A stretch of 64,000 bases of DNA from an uncultured Roseobacter sp. (GTDB lineage: Bacteria; Pseudomonadota; Alphaproteobacteria; Rhodobacterales; Rhodobacteraceae). The position numbers were made by a program, and so were the translations under genes. The notes under the pieces were generated by a model, which had not been told where the DNA came from, did not search any database, and saw only the letters and a program-made list of their open reading frames with translations. The stretch is taken from positions 1 through 64,000 of the forward strand of contig CAJXIL010000001.1 in NCBI GenBank assembly GCA_913054455.1, given 5' to 3'. Positions 1 through 7,945 of the stretch are shown here, piece after piece; the stretch's first letter is position 1; the number at the start of each line of letters is the position of its first letter.

Positions 1-1120
1 CCAGGTTCTTAAAGCCCTCCAGTTCGGTTTCAACGTCCCGCACATCGGCCACATCCAGATTGGCAATTTGTTGTGCCAACATCGAGTGGTTGATGATCAG
101 CTCCCCAACAGCGTTGATAAGCCGGTCCACCCGCTCGAGATCAACGCGCAGTGTTGGATTTGGCCCACGCTGCTCAGATTTTGCGTTCTCGGCTTTGGGG
201 GCCGCAGGCTTGCCGCCGGACACTTCCGGTTTTGCCTCCGGTGTTGGTGCGGGGGCCGGCTGTTCAAAAGGGGCTGCGGGGGTCTCTTCAACCATGGCTG
301 CGGGCTCCGATACAGGCGTTGGGTCTGTTGGGGCACCACCAAAAGCGGCTTCTAGCGCCGCAAGGGCAGCAGCATCCGCTTCCGCGTCACCGGCACCTTC
401 GATTGACAGTTCGCAGAGGCCTTCGACAAACTCAAAGACCGCTTCAACTGTGGATCGTGCTTCGGTGGTGACAAGGGTCAGATTCCAGCTGAGATAGCTT
501 TCCTCTGGATCAATACTGTCAAACCCGGGCAGCTCCATAACATCGAGCTCGATGTTCAGCTCACCCATCTCTTTGAGAGCTTGGAACAGGAAAATGGGCT
601 CATTGCCGGTGCTGTACATGTCCTTGAGGGGACGGAAATGGATCTGATAGGTCTCTTCGGTCGGGGCCGCAGGGATATCAATCGCACTTATATCCATCGG
701 ACCACCAAGCCCCATGGGCTCAAAGGTCAGATCTTCTTCCTCTTCAGGAATGTACTTGTCCAGAGCTTCGATCAGCATGTCGTGATGCGCCTGGTCGGTT
801 TCGCCGCCATCGCGGGCAACGGCGACCAGGTTGTACAGGTGATCGCAGGAGCGCAGCAGCAGCTGGATCAGCGGCTCATCAAGCTCCATCCGGTTGGCCC
901 GGACCTCATCAAAAACAGTCTCAAATCTGTGGGCAAAAGCCACCAACTCGTCCAAGCCAAATGCGCCCGCGCCACCCTTGATCGAGTGAACCGCGCGGAA
1001 AACGGCATTGACTACCTCTGGGTTATGATCGCCTCCTTCGATGGCGCTCAAACCCTCATCCGTTGCTTCAAGGAGTTCTTCGCACTCCTCAAAGAAGGTA
1101 TCTTGGATTGACCCCGACAT
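1..1120 (-). CDS. cheA: Chemotaxis histidine kinase CheA, N-terminal part (cut by window edge)
   Basis: This is the cytoplasmic kinase that passes phosphate from receptor arrays to CheY and CheB. I translated it from the reverse strand; it stays open to the left edge, so about 373 codons are visible. The P1 phosphotransfer domain carries the phospho-accepting histidine in AVHSIKGGAGAF (about residue 45). A less conserved middle follows, then a Pro/Ala/Glu-rich linker, then the start of the dimerisation domain (DRLINAVGELIINHSML). The ATP-binding and CheW-like domains lie outside the window. The ATG is at 1118-1120, one base after the cheY stop codon, so the two are one transcript. The family call is secure; completeness cannot be judged. 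Confidence 0.95.
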   Translation of the reverse strand, partial: MSGSIQDTFFEECEELLEATDEGLSAIEGGDHNPEVVNAVFRAVHSIKGGAGAFGLDELVAFAHRFETVFDEVRANRMELDEPLIQLLLRSCDHLYNLVAVARDGGETDQAHHDMLIEALDKYIPEEEEDLTFEPMGLGGPMDISAIDIPAAPTEETYQIHFRPLKDMYSTGNEPIFLFQALKEMGELNIELDVMELPGFDSIDPEESYLSWNLTLVTTEARSTVEAVFEFVEGLCELSIEGAGDAEADAAALAALEAAFGGAPTDPTPVSEPAAMVEETPAAPFEQPAPAPTPEAKPEVSGGKPAAPKAENAKSEQRGPNPTLRVDLERVDRLINAVGELIINHSMLAQQIANLDVADVRDVETELEGFKNL

Positions 1121-1121
1121 T

Positions 1122-1496
1122 TTATGCCGCAGCCCCGGTTACGCGCTTGAGTGCGAAGATCAGGGAGGCATCATCAAATGGTTTGGTGATCCAACCAGTG
1201 GCACCGGCGTTACGGGCACGTGCCTTCATCTCTGGGGCGCTTTCCGTGGTTAGGACCAGGATTGGAACCTTGGAATTGATGTCAGTGCCGCGCAGTTCTT
1301 CGATCACGCCAAAACCGTCGAGGTTGGGCATGTTGATGTCTGTGATCACCACATCTGGTGCGACATCATCATACATGTCGACGCCTTCGCGGCCATCGAC
1401 CGCACTTACATACTCAAATCCGGCCTCTTCCAGGGTGGCCGCGAGCAGATTCCGGATGGTGCGGGAATCATCGATTGCCAGTACTTTGGTTTTCAT
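1122..1496 (-). CDS. cheY: Chemotaxis response regulator CheY
   Basis: This is a 124-residue single receiver domain, the normal length for CheY, which binds the flagellar switch when phosphorylated by CheA. The acidic pair D9/D10, phosphoacceptor D53 (ITDINMPN), the switch threonine in LVLTTES (about T83) and K105 in the TKPFD loop are all present. It sits between the STAS gene, which it overlaps by 4 bases, and cheA, which begins one base after it. The three form a leftward, translationally coupled unit. Nothing in the sequence departs from a standard CheY. Confidence 0.96.
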   Translation of the reverse strand: MKTKVLAIDDSRTIRNLLAATLEEAGFEYVSAVDGREGVDMYDDVAPDVVITDINMPNLDGFGVIEELRGTDINSKVPILVLTTESAPEMKARARNAGATGWITKPFDDASLIFALKRVTGAAA

Positions 1497-1780
1497 GCTG
1501 TTACCTCGTCTTCAAATCGGTTGGGCTCAAGACCCAAGAGCGTCAGGGACTTGCGGCAGGAATCGTTAATATGGGTTACCGCGAACCCCAGTTCTTCGGA
1601 GCGCCATTGTTGTTCGGCGCTAAGCAACAGTTGCAGACAGCGCGAAGGCATGGCTGCAACATTGCTGCAATCAATCTCCACTGCGGCGGAGCGGGCCCCG
1701 CTCAGAAATGCTGTGAGCGGACTCAACTCTGCAAATGCATTTGGCAATTCCAAAAGGTGTTTCTGCGTTTCTGTGGTCAT
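1493..1780 (-). CDS. STAS-domain protein of the chemotaxis operon
   Basis: This is a 95-residue protein whose pattern fits a STAS (anti-sigma-factor antagonist-like) fold: a short beta strand ending in EIDCSNVAAM, then an amphipathic helix (SRCLQLLLSAEQQW). It has no transmembrane segment or signal peptide. Its stop overlaps the cheY start in ATGA, so it is the first visible gene of the STAS-cheY-cheA unit. STAS proteins usually bind a partner under control of serine phosphorylation; whether this one is a phospho-switch or a scaffold is not visible. The fold call rests on length, pattern and context rather than a strong signature. Confidence 0.75.
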   Translation of the reverse strand: MTTETQKHLLELPNAFAELSPLTAFLSGARSAAVEIDCSNVAAMPSRCLQLLLSAEQQWRSEELGFAVTHINDSCRKSLTLLGLEPNRFEDEVTA

Positions 1781-2229
1781 CTTCCGCGATTCTCACCCCC
1801 ATTGTCGGTGACATGTTTGTATTCGATAGCTTCATAGTTAGGCCTTTGGGCTTAACAATTGATTGCTGCAAACAGTGAGAACAGAGGTTTTGTGCGATTG
1901 AAAACCAGGGAGATCCGCGCATTTTCCTAAAGTTTTTCCGGTTCCTGCAGTGCCGACAAATCAAAAGGAATGATTTCGTTTAACGACAGCACCAAAGGGA
2001 GCGGCGCAAGAGTACCGTATATATAGGCGCTATTTCCTGATGGCTCCAACAGCTCGACTATTGGGATAAAAATGGTGCCTGCTGGACCCAGGAATAGGCA
2101 TGAAATGACTTTAGATTTCTAAAATTGAAATTACTGACGGGGTCCGTAAGCCGCAAATTAACATCTCTTCTGCAATCTAGCCGCTAGTCATTACGCGGTT
2201 TGCCGCGAAACATGCCGCAGGAGAAGAAA
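1781..2229. other. Intergenic region between divergent chemotaxis units
   Basis: About 450 bases lie between the leftward STAS gene and the rightward MCP gene. Both promoters must be here. It is more AT-rich than its neighbours. I see no convincing open reading frame, no clear sigma-28-type promoter and no strong inverted repeat. The only clear signal is the AGGAG ribosome binding site at 2219-2223 in front of the MCP. Confidence 0.5.
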
Positions 2230-4602
2230 ATGCAGGGTCTGAAGTCTCTGAAGATCGCCCACAAACTACCGCTGTTCGTCGTCGGGTTTGGGGTGCTGCT
2301 GACCGCGATTATTGTCACGATCAGTACAATCAACTTTCAGAAAAGCGCCTTTCAACAGGCCGAAAATCAGTTCGAGTCTCTCATTGCTGGGCGCAAAACG
2401 GCTTTTCAGGCGCTGTTGCGCGGGGTCAACGCCGACCTGCTGACGTTGGCAAGTACGCCTTCCACAGCAACGGCCATTCAGCGGCTTTCGGCAGCCTGGA
2501 GCAACCTCGGGGCTGAGGCCTCGGATATCGCACGCAAGACCTATATCGCAGAGAATCCCTTTCCAGCTGGTGAGCGCCACATGCTCGACCGCGGCAAACA
2601 GACGATTCCCTACAATATCCATCACTCCAAGTTTCATCCTTCCTTTCGGACTCTGCTGACAGCGAAAGGCTACTATGATGCCTTCCTGATCAGCATGCCT
2701 GGGGATGTGATCTATTCAGTCTTTAAAGAAGACGACTATGGCACCAACCTGATGAATGGCGCCTACAAAGATAGTGATCTCGCTGTCCTCTTCCGCGAAG
2801 CACTGGAGGCTGAGGCCGGCAGGGTCGTCTTTTCCGATGTGACGCCCTACGCGCCAAGTGACAATGCAGCCGCTGCTTTTGCGGCCACCAAGATTGTCGC
2901 GCCTTCGGGCCAAACGGTGGGTGTTGTGATCCTGCAAATCCCAATGAACATGATCAACAGCATTATGAACGATGATCAGGGTATTGGCGATTCGGTCGAT
3001 ATCTTTTTGGCGGGGCCCGACCTCACCGCGCGCTCGTCTTCCCGCTTTGAAGATGGCCATGCCGTTTTGGACCAGCTGCCTGCCAGCGACTACCTGACAC
3101 AAGCCCTGGAAGGAAACGGTCGCTTTACCACAGAAGCAACTGGCCTGCGCGGCCAACCTGTCGCGGCCTATGCCGAAAGCATTCCACTGGAAAGAGGCAC
3201 CTGGGTTATTGCCATTGAACAAGATCGCCAAGAGCTGCTGGCGCCAGTGGTAAGAGATCGCAATATCTTGATGATTGCCTCGTTGCTGGGCGCTGCCGTC
3301 ATGTCGGTCTTTGGCTGGCTGTTTGCTGGCCGGATTACCCGTCCTTTGGCTCGCATCTGTCGCAATATGGATGCGGTTTCTTCTGGCAATCTGGATATTG
3401 ACGTGCCGGATGCGGACCGCGGTGACGAGATTGGCGAGATCGGTAAGACACTGGTGTCGATGCAGGAAGATCTGCAGCAGGCCCGCATTGCCGAAGAACA
3501 TCGCGCAGAGCTGCAACAGGAACAGCAAATTGTTGTTGAGAACCTGAGCGCGGGTCTGGTCAGGCTTTCTGAGGGCGATTTCTCTCTCCCTATTGAACAG
3601 GTCTTCTCTGGTGAGCACGAAAAACTGCGCCTGAACTACAATCAGACAATCGAGACCCTTAGCGAAACTGTTTCTCAAGTCATTGATTCTTCTAGTTCCA
3701 TTCGCAACGGTGCGACTGAAATTAGCCGTGCCTCTGATGATCTGTCCAATCGGACAGAAAGTCAGGCCGCGACCTTGGAAGAAACAGCGGCCGCTCTGGA
3801 TGAATTGACCGCAAGTGTGAAATCCGCGGCCGATGGCGCCCGTAGTGTTGAAGCCACCATGGACGAAGCAAAGAAAGAGGCAGAGAACACCGGTGAAGTT
3901 GTGCAAAGTGCGGTTTCAGCCATGACTGAAATCGAACAGAGTTCGGATCACATCGGTCAGATCATCTCGGTTATCGATGATATTGCGTTCCAGACCAATT
4001 TGCTTGCGCTTAATGCGGGCGTAGAAGCGGCCCGAGCCGGTGAGGCTGGCAAAGGCTTTGCGGTTGTGGCCTCTGAAGTCCGAGCTCTGGCGCAGCGGTC
4101 TTCTGACGCGGCGATGGAGATCAAGACCCTTATCAGTGACAGCTCGAAACAGGTCGAACGCGGTGTTGATCTGGTTGGCAAAGCTGGGGATGCGCTCAAC
4201 AATATCGTTGAACGCGTCAGCCACATCTCCAAGCTTGTGTCCGGTATTGCGGAGGGGGCCGTGGAACAATCCACAGGGCTCAATGAGATCAATACTGGCG
4301 TGACGCAGTTGGATCAGGTGACACAGCAAAATGCCGCCATGGTGGAACAAGCGACAGCGGCTGGACACCTGCTGAGCTCCGATTCGACGCAGCTGGCGCA
4401 GCTGGTATCTCGTTTCAGCATCAAGGATGGCGCCAAGGTCGTGCAGATGCAGACGGCTGCTTCGCCACCTGCGACGCAGGATCAGCTTCCCTCTGCCCAT
4501 GGAAATGATGACTGGGATTTGGATGAGGTGAAACCAACGCCATCCAGCGTCGCTGCCCACACCGGTGGAAATGCCGCACAGGACCTGTGGCAAGATTTTT
4601 GA
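2230..4602 (+). CDS. Methyl-accepting chemotaxis protein with large periplasmic sensor and C-terminal WQDF tail
   Basis: This is a 790-residue chemoreceptor. TM1 lies at about residues 13-35, followed by a long Cache-like periplasmic sensor region to about 345. TM2 is at about 347-370, then a HAMP linker, then the signalling domain. The hairpin tip is recognisable from DDIAFQTNLLALN through GKGFAVVASEVRALAQ. The protein ends in LWQDF, resembling the tail pentapeptides that tether CheR or CheB to receptors. I chose ATG 2230 over an upstream in-frame ATG at 2200 because AGGAG at 2219-2223 sits 6 bases before it. cheB and cheD follow on the same strand. The ligand cannot be told. Confidence 0.92.
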   Translation: MQGLKSLKIAHKLPLFVVGFGVLLTAIIVTISTINFQKSAFQQAENQFESLIAGRKTAFQALLRGVNADLLTLASTPSTATAIQRLSAAWSNLGAEASDIARKTYIAENPFPAGERHMLDRGKQTIPYNIHHSKFHPSFRTLLTAKGYYDAFLISMPGDVIYSVFKEDDYGTNLMNGAYKDSDLAVLFREALEAEAGRVVFSDVTPYAPSDNAAAAFAATKIVAPSGQTVGVVILQIPMNMINSIMNDDQGIGDSVDIFLAGPDLTARSSSRFEDGHAVLDQLPASDYLTQALEGNGRFTTEATGLRGQPVAAYAESIPLERGTWVIAIEQDRQELLAPVVRDRNILMIASLLGAAVMSVFGWLFAGRITRPLARICRNMDAVSSGNLDIDVPDADRGDEIGEIGKTLVSMQEDLQQARIAEEHRAELQQEQQIVVENLSAGLVRLSEGDFSLPIEQVFSGEHEKLRLNYNQTIETLSETVSQVIDSSSSIRNGATEISRASDDLSNRTESQAATLEETAAALDELTASVKSAADGARSVEATMDEAKKEAENTGEVVQSAVSAMTEIEQSSDHIGQIISVIDDIAFQTNLLALNAGVEAARAGEAGKGFAVVASEVRALAQRSSDAAMEIKTLISDSSKQVERGVDLVGKAGDALNNIVERVSHISKLVSGIAEGAVEQSTGLNEINTGVTQLDQVTQQNAAMVEQATAAGHLLSSDSTQLAQLVSRFSIKDGAKVVQMQTAASPPATQDQLPSAHGNDDWDLDEVKPTPSSVAAHTGGNAAQDLWQDF

Positions 4603-4611
4603 ATAGCCATT

Positions 4612-4658
4612 CTCGGGGCGCGCAAGCTGCCCCGAGGCGACCGTAAACTTCGGTTTTT
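4612..4658 (+). terminator. Possible terminator or attenuator between MCP and cheB
   Basis: A perfect 8-base stem (CTCGGGGC at 4612-4619, GCCCCGAG at 4629-4636) is followed by a weaker stem ending in a run of six T at 4653-4658. It could lower readthrough from the MCP gene into cheB-cheD. The T run is not directly after the strong stem, so efficiency is doubtful. Confidence 0.4.
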
Positions 4659-4685
4659 TGCCGATCAACCTGACTGGGTGACACA

Positions 4686-5690
4686 TTGCCGTCTCAGAAC
4701 TTATTGATCATTACTACTGATCGGGCCTTTGCCCGTTCCATTCAACAGCACATGGAATCTACCTATCCTGGTATGAAGGTGTTTTTGGCCAACAACCTGA
4801 TGATGGCCTACAATCAGGCAGAGGCAGCGCAGCCGGTTTTTGCCTTTGTTGAAGATGGTTTTACCAAGCTGCCAGAATTTGAGATGATGCTGGCGCTGTT
4901 CTCCGCGCTAGACACCCGGTGGGTCGCGGTGATGGATAGTCTTGGGGCGACGCCAGCGCGCAAATCCTCGCCTTTGCTGAACGTCGGAGCCGGGATTTTT
5001 GAACTGACAAAAACGGATTCTCCGGTACAGTTCTCGCAGTACTTTGACATGATGGTCAAAGCCCCCAGGCGTGATCAAACCAGGGCCGGAAAACGAAACG
5101 GCGCAGCTGGCTCTGCGACTGACTTTAAAAAGATCATTCTGATTGGCTCCTCCACAGGTGGGGTAGAAGCTTTGCGCAGCGTTCTCGTTGGTTTTCCGGC
5201 GCAGTGCCCACCAACCTTGATTGTGCAGCACACCGGCAAGAATTTTGGCCAGGGCCTCGTATCGCTGTTGGATCGGATCTGCGCCGCCAAAGTTCTCCCG
5301 GCAGACGACAATATGACGCTGGAGCCAGGACACGTCTATGTTGCGGCGGGTCAGCGGCGCCATATGGGCATGACTCAACGTAAGCCAATGCGGGTGCGCC
5401 TCAAAGAAGGCCCACCTATTTCAGGTCATATGCCTTCTGTTGACGCATTGTTCACCTCTGCCGTGCCATATGGAAAAGAGGTGGTTGCAACCATCTTGAC
5501 CGGCATGGGCCAGGACGGGGCCAAGGGGCTCTTGGCCCTACGCAACGCAGGGGCAACCACCTTTGCGCAGGATGAAAAATCCTCGGTTGTCTATGGAATG
5601 CCACGTGTCGCCTGGGAAACCGGCGCTGCAGAAAAACAAGTTTCCCTAGCCCGTATGGCTGGGGCCCTTTTACAGGCTGCAAAAGCCTGA
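4686..5690 (+). CDS. cheB: CheB-type receptor methylesterase with degenerate receiver domain
   Basis: The C-terminal half is a CheB methylesterase/glutamine deamidase that removes methyl groups from chemoreceptors. The catalytic triad is visible as S156 (IGSSTGG), H182 (VQHTG) and D277 (GMGQDG). The N-terminal 110 residues have receiver length, but the usual acidic pair is reduced (TTD) and the phosphoacceptor position appears to be E56 in FAFVEDG, with K109 kept. So it may not be switched by CheA in the normal way. The start is a TTG at 4686, with no in-frame ATG before residue 23. The total length of 334 is slightly short for CheB. cheD follows 23 bases later. Confidence 0.9.
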   Translation: MPSQNLLIITTDRAFARSIQQHMESTYPGMKVFLANNLMMAYNQAEAAQPVFAFVEDGFTKLPEFEMMLALFSALDTRWVAVMDSLGATPARKSSPLLNVGAGIFELTKTDSPVQFSQYFDMMVKAPRRDQTRAGKRNGAAGSATDFKKIILIGSSTGGVEALRSVLVGFPAQCPPTLIVQHTGKNFGQGLVSLLDRICAAKVLPADDNMTLEPGHVYVAAGQRRHMGMTQRKPMRVRLKEGPPISGHMPSVDALFTSAVPYGKEVVATILTGMGQDGAKGLLALRNAGATTFAQDEKSSVVYGMPRVAWETGAAEKQVSLARMAGALLQAAKA

Positions 5691-5713
5691 GTTTAGTTGA
5701 TAAGGAGTGTGCT

Positions 5714-6277
5714 GTGACAACAGTTTTTGCCAATACTACCTCGGTCACGGTTCTGCAGGGGGAATACCGGGTCTCTACAGATCCTAAAGTGATGTTTTCT
5801 ACCGTTCTCGGCTCCTGTATTGCGGCCTGTATCTATGACGCCGAAAATGGTGTCGGCGGAATGAACCATTTCCTGCTGGCAAACGCCAATGGCAACGGCG
5901 TGAGCGCCCGCTATGGCATTCACGCAATGGAGCTATTGATCAACGGCATCATGAAAAAAGGGGCGCAGCGGAACAACCTCAAGGCCAAGGTCTTTGGCGG
6001 CGCTAAGATGTCTGCGAACCTCTCCGATATTGGTGCGTCTAACTCTGCCTTCGTGCAGCAGTTCCTTCAGGACGAAGGCATTCCTGTCATTTCGTCCAGC
6101 GTTGGTGGCACCTCTGCGCGGCGTGTGCGGTTTCATGCGGTCTCTGGCAGTGCCCAGCAAACCCGGGTGGCAAATGACCGGCGGTTGGGTGAACAGGAAT
6201 TGGCGGCAGCGCGGCCGGCTCCAAAACCCGCTCCAGCGCCAGCGGCAGCCGATCCAGGTGGGCTGACGCTCTTCTGA
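5714..6277 (+). CDS. cheD: Chemoreceptor glutamine deamidase CheD
   Basis: CheD deamidates glutamines on chemoreceptors and in some bacteria is exchanged with CheC-type phosphatases. The family triad is visible as T30 and C35 in STVLGSCIAAC and H52 in GGMNHFLL. The 187 residues include a usual CheD core and a Pro/Ala-rich C-terminal tail of about 25 residues. The start is GTG 5714, with AAGGAG 6 bases upstream. It follows cheB by 23 bases and is closed by a strong terminator, so it ends the MCP-cheB-cheD transcript. Confidence 0.95.
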   Translation: MTTVFANTTSVTVLQGEYRVSTDPKVMFSTVLGSCIAACIYDAENGVGGMNHFLLANANGNGVSARYGIHAMELLINGIMKKGAQRNNLKAKVFGGAKMSANLSDIGASNSAFVQQFLQDEGIPVISSSVGGTSARRVRFHAVSGSAQQTRVANDRRLGEQELAAARPAPKPAPAPAAADPGGLTLF

Positions 6278-6300
6278 TCGCCTACACTGAATTCGCAAAG

Positions 6301-6332
6301 GCCCGCCCCATGAAACACGGGGGTGGGCTTTT
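6301..6332 (+). terminator. Rho-independent terminator after cheD
   Basis: GCCCGCCCC (6301-6309) pairs with GGGGTGGGC (6320-6328) across a 10-base loop with one G-T wobble, followed directly by TTTT. It lies 24 bases after the cheD stop. Confidence 0.8.
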
Positions 6333-6502
6333 GTCTGTCTAGGCCAAGCGTTTCTTTACCCTGGGCGCAGTTTCCTGGCATTGGTGATCTGCATATTTGA
6401 CTTGCCCAAGGGCAATGGCAGAGCTACCCAAAAGGGACGCATTTGTAGCTGGCCCAGGGGGGCTTTGATATCATTTTCCGGATCCGATGTTTCCTTGCGG
6501 CT

Positions 6503-7246
6503 TTGATCTGCTTGAGCGGACTGGGCTTAGCCAAAACCGCTTTGGCGGCGGATGTGACGGTCTTTGCGGCTGCCAGCCTGAAGACGGCATTGGATGAGAT
6601 CAGTGCGAAATTTGAGGCTGACACCGGTCATAGGACCGCCCTGTCGTTGGCGGGGTCTTCGCTCTTGGCGCGTCAGATCGCTTTGGGAGCGCCAGCTGAT
6701 ATCTACCTGCCGGCCAGCCCAGATTGGATGGACTACCTGCAAGACCAAAACCGCATTGTCCCAAGCAGTCGCCGGGACCTTCTGGGCAATAGATTGGTTC
6801 TGGTGGCGCCAAAGCAGAGCGCCCGGATTATTACCGGATTTGAGGATCCAGTTCTTTTCGACCAGCTGGGGCAGGGCAAACTGGCTATGGCCTTGGTTGA
6901 GGCTGTTCCTGCGGGAATATACGGCAAATCCGCGTTTGAAACATTGGGGCTTTGGCCGGACCTCGCCTCTCATATTGCACAGACAGATAATGTGCGCGTT
7001 GCACTTGCACTTGTCGCGGCCGGAGCCGCCCCGCTTGGCGTGGTCTATGCCAGCGATGCCCAAGCCGAGCCTCGCGTATCAGTTTTGGCAGAATTCCCGG
7101 CGCACTCTCACGCTCCGATCCGCTACCCGCTTGCCAAGGTTCAAGGGGCGGGTGGTCCCGCCGTTGAGGCCTTTTATTCCTATCTGCAAGGCCCAGAGGC
7201 GCGCGACGCCTTTGTTTCGGCGGGCTTTGACGTGATTGCGGAGTAG
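6503..7246 (+). CDS. modA: Molybdate ABC transporter, periplasmic binding protein ModA
   Basis: ModA captures molybdate or tungstate in the periplasm for the ModBC importer. The mature protein begins near ADVTVFAAASLKTAL, the typical ModA start, with the anion-binding AGSS motif (LSLAGSSLLARQ) after it and the conserved EAVPAGIYGKSAFE near the hinge. The start is uncertain. TTG 6503 gives a signal peptide without a basic n-region. The frame stays open upstream with no ATG or GTG; an ATT at 6473, with a purine-rich AGGGGGG about 10 bases before it, would give a proper n-region (FRIRCFLAALICL). It is followed by modB 6 bases later and modC. Confidence 0.93.
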   Translation: MICLSGLGLAKTALAADVTVFAAASLKTALDEISAKFEADTGHRTALSLAGSSLLARQIALGAPADIYLPASPDWMDYLQDQNRIVPSSRRDLLGNRLVLVAPKQSARIITGFEDPVLFDQLGQGKLAMALVEAVPAGIYGKSAFETLGLWPDLASHIAQTDNVRVALALVAAGAAPLGVVYASDAQAEPRVSVLAEFPAHSHAPIRYPLAKVQGAGGPAVEAFYSYLQGPEARDAFVSAGFDVIAE

Positions 7247-7252
7247 CGGCGG

Positions 7253-7945
7253 ATGAGCTGGCTTGGCCCCGAAGAATGGCAGGCGGTGGCGCTGTCTCTC
7301 AAAGTTTCGATCTGGGCCAGCCTTGTGACCTTACCTTTTGGTATCTTTACCGCCTACGCGCTGGCGCGTTGGCAATTTCCCGGCAAACAACTGATCAATG
7401 GGCTGGTCCATCTACCACTGATCTTGCCGCCGGTTGTTACTGGTTATCTGTTGCTGCTCACCTTTGGCCCGCAGGCCGGGTTAGGTGGATTTTTGCAGCA
7501 GTTTGGTATGTCTTTTGCCTTTCGCTGGACTGGCGCAGCTTTGGCAGCGGCGATCATGGGCTTCCCGCTTATGGTCCGGGCCATTCGACTGTCGATCGAG
7601 GCCGTGGACCCTAAATTGGAACAAGCCGCTGCGACCCTTGGGGCCAACCCATTTTGGGCCTTTGTCACAGTGACCCTGCCGCTCATCCTGCCTGGTATCC
7701 TTGCCGGTGTCATTCTTGCCTTTGCGAAGGCGATGGGGGAATTTGGCGCCACTATCACCTTTGTTTCAAATATCCCTGGGCAGACCCAAACTCTGCCCTC
7801 GGCGATCTATGCCTTCTTGCAGGTTCCGGGGGGCGAAAGTGCCGCGCTACGTCTGGTCGGGATCTCTGTTGCTGTCGCCATGGGGGCGCTGATCCTCTCC
7901 GAAGTGCTGGCGCGCCGCGCAGCCCGCCGCTTGGGAGGCCTGTGA
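7253..7945 (+). CDS. modB: Molybdate ABC transporter, permease ModB
   Basis: This is a 230-residue inner-membrane permease of the ModB/CysT type with about five hydrophobic segments. The cytoplasmic coupling loop is EQAAATLGANPFWAF, followed by TLPLILPGILAGVILAFAKA; its EAA-like motif docks the ModC ATPase. The segment GEFGATITFVSNIPG is characteristic of ModB. It begins 6 bases after the modA stop, and its own stop overlaps the modC start by one base (TGATG), so the three genes are coupled. Confidence 0.95.
   Translation: MSWLGPEEWQAVALSLKVSIWASLVTLPFGIFTAYALARWQFPGKQLINGLVHLPLILPPVVTGYLLLLTFGPQAGLGGFLQQFGMSFAFRWTGAALAAAIMGFPLMVRAIRLSIEAVDPKLEQAAATLGANPFWAFVTVTLPLILPGILAGVILAFAKAMGEFGATITFVSNIPGQTQTLPSAIYAFLQVPGGESAALRLVGISVAVAMGALILSEVLARRAARRLGGL

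Noticed and set aside
581-1111. 176-codon plus-strand frame
   Set aside because: It is antisense to cheA, whose frame has clear domain motifs.
2716-3906. 396-codon minus-strand frame
   Set aside because: It is a shadow of the MCP gene; the plus-strand protein has TM helices, HAMP and signalling motifs.
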